35,431 nt of DNA from Bradyrhizobium viridifuturi (GTDB lineage Bacteria > Pseudomonadota > Alphaproteobacteria > Rhizobiales > Xanthobacteraceae), in NCBI RefSeq assembly GCF_001238275.1, contig NZ_LGTB01000028.1, forward strand, positions 87,501 to 122,931, written 5' to 3'. A program made the position numbers and the translations under genes. Under the pieces are notes generated by a model. It made no database searches and had not been told where the DNA came from. It was given only the letters and a program-made list of their open reading frames with translations. Positions 1 to 8,546 of this stretch are shown one piece after another (the first letter of the stretch is position 1; every line of letters starts with the position of its first letter).

Positions 1-246
1 GTGCTCGGCGGCTTCGATCCGCAGACCAAGAAATATGTCGGTCCCGAGGCGGTGCTGAAGGCGCAGATCGCCCAGGTCCAGGCCGACAAGAAGATGTCGG
101 CCAAGGACAAGAAGGACGCGCTTGCCGACCTCAACGAAGCCCTGAAATCGCCGCCGCCCGCGGTCGAGAACAAGGGCAACATCGATATCGTGACCAAGAG
201 CTACGACAAGCTGATGGAAGAGTTCGGCGGCAGCGACGACAACTGA
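1..246 (+). CDS. C-terminal end of an unrecognised protein (5' partial)
   Basis: The frame is open from the first base of the window to a TGA at 244-246, so the true start lies upstream and the GTG at base 1 should not be taken as the start. The visible 81 residues are hydrophilic and rich in lysine, alanine and aspartate, with a helical stretch containing KKMSAKDKKDALADLNEAL and an acidic tail ending GGSDDN. There is no membrane segment or signal. I do not recognise the family. The gene is followed 32 bases later by a strong intrinsic terminator, which supports this being the real 3' end of a transcription unit. Confidence 0.7.
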   Translation: MLGGFDPQTKKYVGPEAVLKAQIAQVQADKKMSAKDKKDALADLNEALKSPPPAVENKGNIDIVTKSYDKLMEEFGGSDDN

Positions 247-278
247 GCCGCCATCCGAATCGAACCCGAATCAAATTG

Positions 279-309
279 AGCCCCGGAGAATTTCTCCGGG
301 GCTTTTTTA
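279..309 (+). terminator. Rho-independent terminator of the partial first gene
   Basis: A perfect 10-bp stem (AGCCCCGGAG / CTCCGGGGCT) with a 5-base AATTT loop is followed by a run of T. It lies just after the TGA at 246. It could also serve the minus-strand gene ending at 332, but the T run favours the plus strand. Confidence 0.9.
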
Positions 310-331
310 TTGTCCCGACACCGCGCTTGGT

Positions 332-1420
332 TCAGGTCCGGGTGCGCATCCGCATCATGAAGCTGTCGAACGAGAGCTCGGCGACCTGCATCCAGGCCAG
401 CGATTCGTTGCGATAGGCGGACAGGCTCGCATACATCTTGCCGAAATGCGGATTGCTCTTGGCGAGATCGGCGTAGATCTCGTTGGCTGCGTTGTAGCAG
501 GCCTCCAGCACTTCCTGCGGGAACGGCCGCAGCTGCGCGCCGGCCACGATCAGGCGTTTCAGCGCCGGCGGATTGACCGCATCATATTTGCCGGTGACCC
601 AGGTGAAGGTGTCCTCGGACGCGGCCTGGATTGCGGCCTGATAATGCTTCGGCAGCGCGTTCCACTTTTCCTTGTTCATCACATTGTGGCCCTGGCCGGT
701 GCCTTCCCACCAGCCGGGGTAATAGTAGAATTTCGCGACCTTGACGAAGCCGAGCTTCTCGTCGTCATAGGGGCCAACCCATTCGGCGGCGTCGATGGTG
801 CCTTTCTCCAGCGCCGGATAGATATCGCCGCCCGCGATCTGCTGCGGCACGCCGCCGACCTTGGCGATGATGGTGCCGGCGAAGCCGCCGACGCGGAATT
901 TCAGCCCCTGCAAGTCCGCCATCGACTTGATCTCCTTCCGGAACCAGCCGCCCATCTGGGCGCCGGTCGAGCCGGTCGGAATGCCGACGCAGTTGTATTC
1001 GCTGAGCAGATTGTTGAGCAGCTCGCTGCCGCCGCCCCATTGCAGCCAGGAAATATGCTGGCGCGTGTTGAGGCCGAATGGCAGCGACGTGCCGAAGGTG
1101 AAAGCGGGATTCTTGCCCCAGTAATAATACAGCGCGGTGTTGCCCATCTCGACCGTGCCGTTGGAGACGGCGTCGAGCACCTGCAGGCCGGGCACGATCT
1201 CGCCGGCAGCGAACGACTGGATCTGGAATCGGTTGTCGGTGATTTCGGCGACGCGCTTGCAGAAGAATTCGCAGCCGCCATAGAGCGTATCGAGCGCCTT
1301 CGGCCAGCTTGCCGCCAGCCGCCATCTGACCTCGGGCATCGATTGCGCGACCGCGGGTGCAGCGACTGCCGTCGCCGCGAGCCCGACGCCTCCTGCTTTC
1401 AAGAAATCACGACGCTTCAT
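332..1420 (-). CDS. TRAP-type periplasmic solute-binding protein (DctP family), Tat-exported
   Basis: The protein has 362 residues. The start is set at 1420 because AGGAGG lies about 8 bases upstream and the product then begins MKRRDFLKAGG, a twin-arginine signal followed by a hydrophobic alanine-rich stretch and an AVA-Q cleavage region. The mature part looks like the DctP/YiaO fold: an early RLAASWPKALDT segment, ALYYYWGK, a GLKFRVGG segment, and PQQIAGGDIYPALEKGTIDAAEWVGPYDD spread over about residues 200-225. This subgroup binds organic or 2-oxo acids in the periplasm and hands them to a DctQM permease. No DctQ or DctM gene is visible nearby, so it is an orphan here or its permease is elsewhere. 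The ligand cannot be told from sequence alone. Confidence 0.9.
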   Translation of the reverse strand: MKRRDFLKAGGVGLAATAVAAPAVAQSMPEVRWRLAASWPKALDTLYGGCEFFCKRVAEITDNRFQIQSFAAGEIVPGLQVLDAVSNGTVEMGNTALYYYWGKNPAFTFGTSLPFGLNTRQHISWLQWGGGSELLNNLLSEYNCVGIPTGSTGAQMGGWFRKEIKSMADLQGLKFRVGGFAGTIIAKVGGVPQQIAGGDIYPALEKGTIDAAEWVGPYDDEKLGFVKVAKFYYYPGWWEGTGQGHNVMNKEKWNALPKHYQAAIQAASEDTFTWVTGKYDAVNPPALKRLIVAGAQLRPFPQEVLEACYNAANEIYADLAKSNPHFGKMYASLSAYRNESLAWMQVAELSFDSFMMRMRTRT

Positions 1421-1725
1421 GCGTAGCCCTCCTGTGTGCCGATGCCTCGACAAGGGAACGATCTTGGTGCCGTCTTTCTTCGCCGATCGATCGACGTTGC
1501 TGTGATGATGTGTCCGGTGGCCCTCGACGGGCTCTTGTGTGGAAATCCGTTTCGTCCGGTTCCATCGCTCAGGATGATGGTTTGCCGGCGGAAATCAAGC
1601 GCCGGCCTTGGTTGCAGCTGCGAAGGAAAGTCGTCGCTGTGGGTCTCATCCGATACCCGCGCGACGGGCTGCGGGGCCTGTCGCGATCTGCTACGCAGGC
1701 AGCGAGTTGATGGGAGTTCAAGGAC
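1421..1725. other. Divergent intergenic region between the TRAP binding protein and the PRISE-like gene
   Basis: These 305 bases hold the ribosome binding sites of both flanking genes: AGGAGG for the minus-strand gene near 1428, and GGGAG about 8 bases before the ATG at 1726. Promoters for both must lie here or upstream, but I see no clear -35/-10 pair, terminator or repeat. ORFs through it have no credible composition. Confidence 0.5.
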
Positions 1726-2810
1726 ATGGCCAACAAGAAAGTCGTGGTCGCCGGCGCGACCGGCTTGGTCGGCAGCGCCGCCTTGCGACACTTCGGCGCA
1801 TCCGACGATTGCGAGCGCATCGCGCTGTCGCGCCGCAAACCACGCGATCTCTGCGGTGCGCGGCACGTGCCGATCGATCTCACCAGCGCTGAGGATTGCC
1901 GCCGCGCCGCGGCTGAGTTCGGCGGTGCAACCCATCTGATCTATGCCGCGCTCTATGAGGCGCCGAGCCTGGTCGATGGCTGGCGTGACGCCGGGCAGAT
2001 CGAAACCAACGACCGGATGCTGCGCAATTTGATGGGCGTGCTCGAACCCGCAGCGCCTGATCTCAGGCATGTTGCGCTGCTGCAGGGCACCAAGGCCTAT
2101 GGTGTGCATGTCCGGCCGCTCACGGTGCCGCGCGCGAGGGCCGCTCGGAAATGTACGAGCAGCCGAATTTCTATTGGGCGCAGGAGAACTTCCTGCGCGA
2201 ATTGCAGCGCGGCAAGAGCTGGCACTGGAGCATCCTGCGTCCGGTGCTGATCATCGGCGAAGCCATGGGCGGCGCGATGGACCTGATCCCGCCGCTCGGC
2301 GTCTATGCGGCGGTGCTGCGCGCGCAGGGCAGGCCGCTCGATTATCCCGGCGGCGCGCCGCGCGTCGCGCAGGCGGTCGACGTCGATCTCCTGGCGCGCG
2401 CGATCGCCTGGTCGGGCGAGGCCGAGACCGCGCGCAACGAAGCCTTCAATGTCACCAATGGCGATGTCTTCACCTGGGAGAATATCTGGCCGGCGGTATC
2501 AGATGCGCTCGAAATGGCGCCGGGCACGCACGTACCGCTGTCGCTGGCACAGGAGTATCCGAAATGGATCCCGCTGTGGGACGAACTGCGCAGGAAGCAC
2601 GATCTGATCGCGCCGGGTCTGGAAGAGTTCGTCGGCCTGTCGTTCCAGTATGCCGATTACAGCATGCGCTATGGGCAGACCGAATCCGGTCCGCCGTCGA
2701 TCGTGTCGACGGTCAAAATCAACCAGGCCGGCTTCACCGAGATGATGGATACCGAGGTGATGTTCCGGAAGTGGTTCAGGCTGGCGAAGGCCGGCCGGCT
2801 ATTGCCGTAG
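1726..2810 (+). pseudogene. PRISE-like NAD(P)H-dependent SDR (progesterone 5-beta-reductase/iridoid synthase type), frameshifted
   Basis: The N-terminal part (1726 to about 2130) starts MANKKVVVAGATGLVGSAA, a Rossmann glycine motif, and carries LLQGTKAYGVH. The remainder continues in another frame with NFYWAQENFLREL and WSILRPVLIIGEAMG and ends at TAG 2808-2810. GTKxYG (lysine) and NFYW (tyrosine) are the separated catalytic signatures of the PRISE group, which reduces activated C=C bonds such as those of enones. The two frames join if one G is restored after CCG at about 2130, giving P-A-R-E-G-R-S-E-M. The reconstructed length is about 361 residues, normal for the family. Either the gene is inactivated or one base was lost in sequencing. 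The substrate is unknown. Confidence 0.8.
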
Positions 2811-2832
2811 TTGCCGGCGCGCTCTCTCGTCT

Positions 2833-2860
2833 CCCTCGCCCCGCTCTTGCGGGGAGAGGC
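2833..2860. terminator. GC-rich hairpin between convergent genes
   Basis: The stem CCCCGC/GCGGGG (2839-2844 with 2849-2854, TCTT loop) is extended imperfectly by flanking CTC/GAG. It sits between the convergent ends at 2810 and 2890. There is no T run, so it is either a bidirectional attenuating structure or one of the short extragenic palindromes; a similar hairpin occurs at 9013. Confidence 0.45.
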
Positions 2861-2889
2861 GGAGAAGCCGCAGCGCTGTGAGCTGAGCG

Positions 2890-4197
2890 CTAGCGCGAAA
2901 ACGCCTGCTCCATCGCCTTGCGGGTCTTGATCGTGTCGTTGCGCTCGTCGACCTCGACGTCGCTCCAGCGCACCACGGCGCCGTGGGCAACGTCGTTCTT
3001 CAGCTTGACCCGATGCGCGAGCCCGATCGGCAGTGCCCCGGTGGCGAGGCTGGCGGACGCCGGCATCAGTTTGCCCCACACCGTGTAGCCGCCTTCGCCG
3101 TCCAGCATCTCGCCGGCGCGCAGATTGCGTTTCGCCACCGAAGCGACGTCGCCGCGGAAGCCGCGCGGCTGCCCGGTCGGCTCGTTGCGCAGCGCCGCCG
3201 ACAGCACCGAAATATTCAGCTCGAGCCCGATCAGATGATACGGCTTGTACATCGCCGCATAGCGGCCGGATGAATCGGTCTTGAGGCCATACTGCTTGAA
3301 GCAATCGGCGGCATAGTCGTTCGGTGCCTCCAGCACCACATAGACGCCCCAGCGCAGATCGCGGAATACCGGACGGCCGTCGCGCTCCAGCGACGACACC
3401 ACCTCGACGATGCCGGATTTCTCCAACACGCCGCCTTTGTCGCGCGGGCGCATCACATGCGGCAAATCGTCGACGCCGCAGGGCGGAAACAGCAGGCCCT
3501 CCGACGGCACGTCGAGCGTGCAGGCATTGGCGATCGCCGCCATCTCGATCGCGGATTTGGTGCCATCGAGGAAGGAGTTGAACATCTGCGGATTCATGCC
3601 GGCGGATTGCGCTTCGCCCGCGGTGAGCCCGTAATGCTGCCACACGCCTTCCGGCGTCACGTCGTGATAGACCGGCAGGTATTTGGTGCCCTTGCCGGCG
3701 GCGACGACGCGAAAGCCGGTGGCGCGCGCCCAGTCGACCATCTCCGCGGTCAATGCGGGCTGATCGCCATAGGCGAGCGAATAGACCACGCCGGCCTTGC
3801 GCGCCTCTTCGGCGAGCAGCGGGCCGGCCAGCACGTCGGCTTCGACATTGACCATCACGACATGCTTGCCGGCCGCGATGGCTGCGCGGGCATGGCGAAT
3901 GCCGACCGCGGGATTGCCGGTCGCTTCGACGACGACGTCGAATGCGCCGCCGGCGATCGCCCGCGCGCCGTCGTCGGTGAAGGTGGTTGCATCGATCCGC
4001 GCGTCGTCCCAGCCGACCGTCCGGCAGGCCTCGCGGGCACGCTCGCGGTCGAGATCGACGATCACGGGCACCTCAAGCCCCGGCGTGTGCGGCACCTGCG
4101 ACAGAAACATCGAGCCGAACTTTCCGGCGCCGATCAGGACGACGCGCACCGGCTTGCCGGCGGCGGCGCGGGTTTTGAGGAGGTGATGCAGGTTCAT
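2890..4197 (-). CDS. Homoserine-dehydrogenase-like NAD(P)-dependent oxidoreductase with C-terminal SAF domain (COG4091 type)
   Basis: The protein has 435 residues. The Rossmann motif VVLIGAGKFGSMFLSQ lies near residues 19-34, followed by a DxDRxRA acidic strand end (VDLDRERAREA) and EATGNPAVG typical of homoserine-dehydrogenase and Gfo/Idh-like folds. The C-terminal 100 residues (NLRAGEMLDGEGGYTVWGKL onward) match a SAF-type domain. The reaction is not established; the fold suggests NAD(P)-linked oxidation or reduction of a small hydroxy acid or sugar acid. The start at 4197 (MNLHHLLKTRAAAGKPVR) is preferred over the upstream ATG at 4254, which lies inside a palindromic repeat. It follows the dioxygenase and GntR genes on the same strand and may be co-transcribed with them, although a 127-bp repeat lies between. 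Confidence 0.8.
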   Translation of the reverse strand: MNLHHLLKTRAAAGKPVRVVLIGAGKFGSMFLSQVPHTPGLEVPVIVDLDRERAREACRTVGWDDARIDATTFTDDGARAIAGGAFDVVVEATGNPAVGIRHARAAIAAGKHVVMVNVEADVLAGPLLAEEARKAGVVYSLAYGDQPALTAEMVDWARATGFRVVAAGKGTKYLPVYHDVTPEGVWQHYGLTAGEAQSAGMNPQMFNSFLDGTKSAIEMAAIANACTLDVPSEGLLFPPCGVDDLPHVMRPRDKGGVLEKSGIVEVVSSLERDGRPVFRDLRWGVYVVLEAPNDYAADCFKQYGLKTDSSGRYAAMYKPYHLIGLELNISVLSAALRNEPTGQPRGFRGDVASVAKRNLRAGEMLDGEGGYTVWGKLMPASASLATGALPIGLAHRVKLKNDVAHGAVVRWSDVEVDERNDTIKTRKAMEQAFSR

Positions 4198-4249
4198 GTG
4201 CTGGTTACCGATGGTGCAGTCGCGCAGGGCGCGCGACAAGGAAGAAGTT

Positions 4250-4376
4250 GTCATTCCGGGGCGCGACGAAGTCGCGAGCTAGGATGTGCAATTGCACATC
4301 TGAGAATCCATCGTACTACGAAACGTGCGGCCAGATGGATTCCGGGCTCGACGCTTGCGCGTCGCCCCGGAATGAC
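4250..4376. repeat. 127-bp palindromic intergenic repeat, family A copy 1
   Basis: The ends are a perfect 14-bp inverted pair, GTCATTCCGGGGCG at 4250 and its complement ending at 4376. Inside is a perfect 18-bp palindrome GATGTGCAATTGCACATC (4283-4300). It has no coding capacity. Related copies lie at 19277-19401 and 21047-21170. It resembles the short non-autonomous elements spread through Bradyrhizobium genomes. Confidence 0.85.
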
Positions 4377-4389
4377 GGCGTCTCGGACT

Positions 4390-5190
4390 TTACTCCGCCG
4401 CCTGCCGCGGCGCACGGGCCAGCCGCAGCAGCGCGTCGTCGGCGACCGTCTGGATCGGCGTGAAGTCGCGGTGTGCGATGTAGTCGGGCCGCGTCGGGGT
4501 GCGGATGTAGTTCGAGACCGCGTTCAGCGTCAGATAGACGATCTTGCGCGGGTAGGGCGTGATGTTGCCGCTCGATCCGTGCACCAGATTGCCGTGGAAC
4601 ATCAGCATGCCGCCGGGCTTGCCGGTCGGCGCGACGATGCCGCCCTGCTTGACCAGGCGGGTCACCGTCTCCTCGTCCAGCGTCCACAGCGGGTAGGAGG
4701 TGGTTTCGAGGTCATGCGAGGCCTTGAGGTCGCCCGCGGTCTGGCTCTGCGGCACCAGCATCAGGGGGCCGTTGATCGGCATCACCTCGTCGAGGAAGAT
4801 CGCGATGTTCATCGCGCGCGGCTCCGGCATGCCGTCGTCGCGCTTCCAGGTGCCGTAATCCTGGTGCCACTGCCAGACGTCGCCGGTGAAGGCCGCCTTC
4901 GCGTTGATCTTGAACTGATGCATGTAGACCTTCTCACCGAACAGCTGCTCGATCGGGTCGATCATGCGCGGGTGCGCGCCGAGGACGCCGAACGCCTCGT
5001 TGTAGAGATGCGCGGCGAATGCGGTGCGCGGCGCGCCGCTCTTCTCGCGCCACACCTCGGGGCGGTTGGCGTCATAGATCGAGATCGCCTCGCGGGCGAG
5101 GAAATCGACTTCTTCCTGGCTGAACAACTCAGGCAGGAACAGCCAGCCTTCGCGATGGAAAAATTCGACCTGCTCTTGGGTCAGTTTCAT
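4390..5190 (-). CDS. EctD-like Fe(II)/2-oxoglutarate dioxygenase (phytanoyl-CoA dioxygenase family)
   Basis: The protein has 266 residues. The iron ligands are visible as H109-x-D111 in WHQDYGTW and H204 in LVHGSSGN, and R215 in TPYPRK is the expected 2-oxoglutarate contact. The WHQDYGTWKRDDGMP and INGPLMLVP segments closely resemble ectoine hydroxylases, but no ectABC genes are present and the protein is shorter than typical EctD (about 300 residues), so another hydroxylation substrate is more likely. The start has a strong GGGAGG about 8 bases upstream. It lies 57 bases downstream of the GntR regulator on the same strand, which suggests a GntR-controlled operon. The family call is secure; the substrate is inference. 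Confidence 0.88.
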   Translation of the reverse strand: MKLTQEQVEFFHREGWLFLPELFSQEEVDFLAREAISIYDANRPEVWREKSGAPRTAFAAHLYNEAFGVLGAHPRMIDPIEQLFGEKVYMHQFKINAKAAFTGDVWQWHQDYGTWKRDDGMPEPRAMNIAIFLDEVMPINGPLMLVPQSQTAGDLKASHDLETTSYPLWTLDEETVTRLVKQGGIVAPTGKPGGMLMFHGNLVHGSSGNITPYPRKIVYLTLNAVSNYIRTPTRPDYIAHRDFTPIQTVADDALLRLARAPRQAAE

Positions 5191-5247
5191 GGTGCTTTCC
5201 TCCCTTGATTATTGGTCTTCGTTCTTGCGGCGCCGTCAGGTTTTCGT

Positions 5248-5922
5248 TCACGCCGCTACGTCGGTCGCTCTCAATCTCTCTTCGGTCATCCGTCCAGCCG
5301 TCTGCGCATGCGCCAGCGCGGCAGCCTCCGCGGCGGCGGCATTGCCGGAGAAAATATGCGCGGCGATGGCCTCGTGCTCGGTCCAGGCGCTGTCGCGGTA
5401 ATCGAGTTCGGCGAGCACGGTCGCCATCGAGCGGCGCATGTGCGGCCATTGCGGCGCGATCATCTCCTCGATCGCCGAATTGCCGGCGAGCCGATAGATC
5501 GCGCTGTGGAAGTCGACGTCGAGCGCGATCAGGCGCGCCAGTGGTGCGTGGTCGTCGATCGCGCGTCCGGCTTCGAGCGCGGCCTCGAGCTGCGCGCGTG
5601 CCGGGGCATCCTCTCTTGCGCGCCTCGCGGCAAGCCGGGCCGCCAGCGCGTCGATCGCGCCGCGGACCTCATAGAGCTCGCGGATGCGCTGCGGATCGAG
5701 CTGCGTCACCTCGAAGCCGCGCTTGCCGCTTTCCGCGACGAGACCCTGGCGATGCAGCAGGTGCAGCGCATGCGAGATCGGCTGGCGCGAGACACCGAGC
5801 CGATCGGCAAGTTCGTTTTGGGTGATGCGCTGGCCGGGCAGCAGCGTGCGGTCGATGATCGCCTCGAGCAGCCGCCCGTAGACCTGGTCGATGAGGTTCG
5901 GAAGCGGGTCCAACGGGATCAT
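5248..5922 (-). CDS. GntR-family transcriptional regulator (FCD subfamily)
   Basis: The protein has 224 residues. The N-terminal winged helix is seen in RITQNELADRLGVSRQPISHAL (positions about 31-52, written here in pieces: NELADRLGVSRQPIS), and the C-terminal all-helical FCD domain carries the metal-site pattern D..H (LDVDFHSAIYRLAGN) and a late H (TEHEAIAAHIF). I chose the start at 5922 (MIPLDPLPNLIDQVY) because longer versions would translate through the operator. A perfect palindrome at 5940-5959 lies 17 bases before the start codon, so autoregulation is likely. Downstream on the same strand are the dioxygenase and the SAF-domain dehydrogenase, the probable regulated genes. The effector would be a small carboxylate by family precedent, but is unknown. 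Confidence 0.92.
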   Translation of the reverse strand: MIPLDPLPNLIDQVYGRLLEAIIDRTLLPGQRITQNELADRLGVSRQPISHALHLLHRQGLVAESGKRGFEVTQLDPQRIRELYEVRGAIDALAARLAARRAREDAPARAQLEAALEAGRAIDDHAPLARLIALDVDFHSAIYRLAGNSAIEEMIAPQWPHMRRSMATVLAELDYRDSAWTEHEAIAAHIFSGNAAAAEAAALAHAQTAGRMTEERLRATDVAA

Positions 5923-5939
5923 GCCGACTGTCCAATTTG

Positions 5940-5959
5940 GAATACGGAATTCCGTATTC
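5940..5959. promoter_or_regulatory. Perfect 20-bp palindromic operator for the adjacent GntR regulator
   Basis: GAATACGGAATTCCGTATTC is a perfect inverted repeat, and the symmetry extends three bases further on each side with one mismatch (TTTG on the left, CAAA on the right). It sits between the predicted -10 box and the start codon of the GntR gene, at about +1 to +20. Position and symmetry fit an autorepression site; binding is inferred. Confidence 0.75.
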
Positions 5960-5965
5960 AAAAAG

Positions 5966-5994
5966 AGACTACTGCCGGTTGTGCGAGCGGTCAA
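5966..5994 (-). promoter_or_regulatory. Putative sigma-70-type promoter of the GntR operon
   Basis: On the minus strand, TTGACC (5994-5989) and TAGTCT (5971-5966) are separated by 17 bases. The predicted transcription start at about 5960 falls at the edge of the palindrome. The -35 box is good and the -10 box moderate. Confidence 0.5.
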
Positions 5995-6269
5995 GACTCC
6001 AATTTGCGGCGGAGCTAAGCGTTTGGTAGATCGATGTTTTTCTGAAGGGTGAACCGTCCGGCGTTCGCGTCGGTTGCGCTGATCAGCCAGCCTCAATCGC
6101 GCAGCAAGCCGTCAAGCAGCCTGGTCGAACGCTGGCTACCGGCTCCTTTGCATGGGGTTGTTTTCGATATTTTTTGGCAACGGGTCTTCCCTGCACGTGA
6201 CAGTCGGGGCGGGGGCCCGGCTGCCGGCGCGAAAGATTGGCGCTGCTGTATCAACGCGATGCCGTTGCG

Positions 6270-7519
6270 CTACTTCGCCTTGCCCAGCTCCATCAGCATC
6301 CGCGTCATCAGATAGAGCCGCGGCACGATCGAGTTGGTGTCGATGTATTCGTCGCGCGCGTGATAGCCCCAGCCAGCGAGCCCGAAGCTTTCGACCACGA
6401 CCGCCTTGCCGCTGCGCGCGGCGTAGCCGGCGTCGGTGGCACCGCCGGTCATCTCCGCGATGTCAAGCGTGCGGTCGAGTTCGGCATAGATCGCCTGTCC
6501 CTGCTTGGCGAGTGCGCGGCCGCGATCATTGGCGACGAAGGGCGGGCGGCCTGCGACCACCTTCACGCTCACCTCGGTGTCCGCAATCAGTCTGTTCTTC
6601 ACCTTCTCGTCCAGCGCGGCCTGCAGCTTTTGCACGCCGTCCGGATGGTGAGGCGGATGTCGGCGCCGGCAGAGGCATGATCGGGAATCTGGTTGCGCAC
6701 GGTGCCGGCCTTCGCGGTGGTCCAGTTCAGCTGCGTGCCCGGAATCGATTTCGCGACGTCCTGGGTCTGCAGCAATTGATGCGCGAGCTCGATCAGCGCG
6801 TTGCGGCCGAGCTGCGGCGCCGCGCCGGCATGCGAGGCCTTGCCCTTCACATCGAGCGTGCCGGTCGCGGTGCCGCTGGCGCCGAGCAGCAGGCTTTCAT
6901 TCTTGGCCACCGGCGGCGCGACCGTCGGTTCACACGACAACACCACGTCGTGCTGGTCGGCGAGCTCGGCGATGATCTCGCCGGAGCCGATCGAGCCGAC
7001 CTCCTCGTCCGGGTTGAACGACACCGTGAGCTTGGCGTAGTCGCGCCAGCCCGCATCGTTCAGGATCTTCAGCGAATGCAGGATGACGGCGATGCCGCCC
7101 TTGTCGTCGGCAATGCCGGGTCCGTAGATCCTGTTGCCGTCGACTTTGTAGGGCTGGCTGTCGAGGATGCCGTGCTCGTAGACGGTGTCCATATGCGCGA
7201 TCAGCATCAGCTTCTTGCTGCCGGTACCTTCGAAGGTGCCGATCACCATGTCGGCGCCGGCGCCCTTGGTGGTCTTGCGCCGTTCGGTCTTGGCGCCGAG
7301 CGCCTTCAGCCGCGCTTCGGTGTAGTCGGCCATCTTCTTCAGACCTTCGACATCGCCGGAGCCCGACTCGATCAGCACCATATCGTGCAGGCTTTCGATC
7401 ACGGCGGGCTGGGCCTGCTCGGCGGCCGCGCGCAGCTTCTCATCCACGGCAGCAAGGGCGGAGGACGAGGCGAGGGCGAGCAGGCCGGCCGACGCGAGCA
7501 ATTTGATCGATAGTTTCAT
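6270..7519 (-). pseudogene. M20-family metallopeptidase (glutamate carboxypeptidase-like), exported, frameshifted
   Basis: The N-terminal frame begins MKLSIKLLASAGLLALASSSALA, a signal peptide, with a GGGAGG ribosome site 6 bases upstream. M20 zinc-site motifs are present: HMDTVYEHG, GPGIADDKGG and the catalytic DEEVGS. A dimerisation domain (KGKASHAGAAPQLGRNA) follows. The frame then changes near 6641; the C-terminal part carries GATDAGYAAR and ends at 6270 with the final HAR/H region expected of CPG2-type enzymes. Restoring one G (CCGG to CCGGG on the plus strand at about 6643) fuses the two frames into about 416 residues, normal for the family. It lies 54 bases downstream of the sigma factor gene. 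Confidence 0.85.
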
Positions 7520-7573
7520 GATTGTCCTCCCTGCATGAGCGCAGGGAGACACTAACATCGCGACCTAGCCGCG

Positions 7574-8439
7574 TCAGGTACGATCGAGCACCTCGACATC
7601 CAATGTTTCGATCTGCGCGGGTTCGGCGGTCGCATCGATCTCCGCGATCCTGTCGCCTGAAATCGTGACCCGCAGCACGACGCGCAGCTTGCCACCGAAG
7701 ATGACGGCGACGCCGATCTCGCCGTCGACCAGCGCCGGCCGCGCCGCCTGCGCGCGTCCCTTGAAGCTCTGGGCGACAGCGGTAGCGCCGCGGATCACCG
7801 GCAGCGAGCCGAGCCGCTGCGCCGCCTGATCGGCGCGCACCACGACGTCGGGCGCGAGCACCGCGAGCAACCCTTCGAAATCGCCGTTGCGGGATGCCGC
7901 GAGGAAGGCCTCGACGATGCCGCGCTGCCGGCCGAGATCGGCATCCGGCGCGGCCGGTGCGCCCTGCACGCGACGCCGCGCACGGCTGGCGAGCTGCCGC
8001 GCGGCGGCCGGCGTGCGTCCGACGATTGGCGCGATCTCCTCGAACGGCACCGCAAACATGTCGTGCAATACGAACGCCAGCCGCTCGGCCGGCGCCAGCG
8101 TCTCCAGCACCACCAGCAGCGCCGCGCGACGGAGTCGGCCATTTCGGTCTCGCGCTCGGACGGATTATCCGCAACCGGTTCGGGCACGTGCGGACCGATC
8201 GGCTCCTCGCGGCGCGATTTGCGCGCGCGGAGAATGTCGAGGCAGATCCGCGCGATCACCGTGGTCAGCCAGCCGCCGAGATTGTCGACCGCGGCAGCGT
8301 CGGTACGGCCAAGCCGCAGCCAGGCTTCTTGCACGGCGTCGTCGACCTCCGCGGTCGAGCCCAGCATGCGGTAGGCCACCGCCCGCAACCGCGGCCGGTT
8401 GGCCTCGAACTGCTCCGCCAGAAATTTCTTCTCGTCCAT
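7574..8439 (-). pseudogene. ECF41-type RNA polymerase sigma factor with C-terminal SnoaL-like domain, frameshifted
   Basis: Sigma region 2 is clear (RAVAYRMLGSTAEVDDAVQEA) and the linker carries IGPHVPEP, close to the xGPWLPEP motif of ECF41 factors. Region 4 (FEEIAPIVGRTPAAARQLAS, a helix-turn-helix) and a SnoaL/NTF2-like domain of about 110 residues follow in a different frame. Adding one C at about 8128 on the plus strand joins them as ADSVGAALLVVLETLAP, giving about 288 residues, typical of ECF41. The start at 8439 has AAGGGA upstream. ECF41 genes usually sit next to a carboxymuconolactone decarboxylase, oxidoreductase or epimerase gene and need no anti-sigma factor; here an AhpD-like gene is divergent. 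The break may be a sequencing error. Confidence 0.85.
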
Positions 8440-8495
8440 CGGTCACATTCCCTTGGTCCGCTCCGTCATGGCCATGACGAACGAAAGCCGGCCGA

Positions 8496-8523
8496 TGTGA
8501 CAGCAGATCGGCACGGCGACGTC
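8496..8523 (+). promoter_or_regulatory. Putative ECF41-dependent promoter of the AhpD-like gene
   Basis: TGTGACA (8496-8502) and CGTC (8520-8523) are separated by 17 bases. This differs by one base and about one spacer position from the TGTCACA-N16-CGTC promoter remembered for ECF41 factors. It lies 23 bases before the start codon of the AhpD-like gene and opposite the sigma gene, the usual arrangement for this group. Confidence 0.6.
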
Positions 8524-8546
8524 AAAAGGCAAATCAGGAGAGCGAT

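Larger units (their letters stand above)
5923..6269. other. Intergenic region upstream of the GntR gene
   Basis: The right-hand part (5923-6000) holds the GntR operator and promoter described separately. The rest (about 6001-6269) shows no credible gene; the open frames there lack a ribosome binding site and have atypical composition. No terminator for the M20 gene ending at 6270 is obvious. Confidence 0.4.

Noticed and set aside
446..1426. A 326-codon plus-strand open frame opposite the TRAP binding protein
   Set aside because: It is the shadow of a clear Tat-exported binding protein in GC-rich DNA; its translation has no family character.
3457..5208. A 583-codon plus-strand open frame opposite the dehydrogenase and dioxygenase
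   Set aside because: It reads through a palindromic repeat and two well-defined genes on the other strand; composition is that of an antisense shadow.
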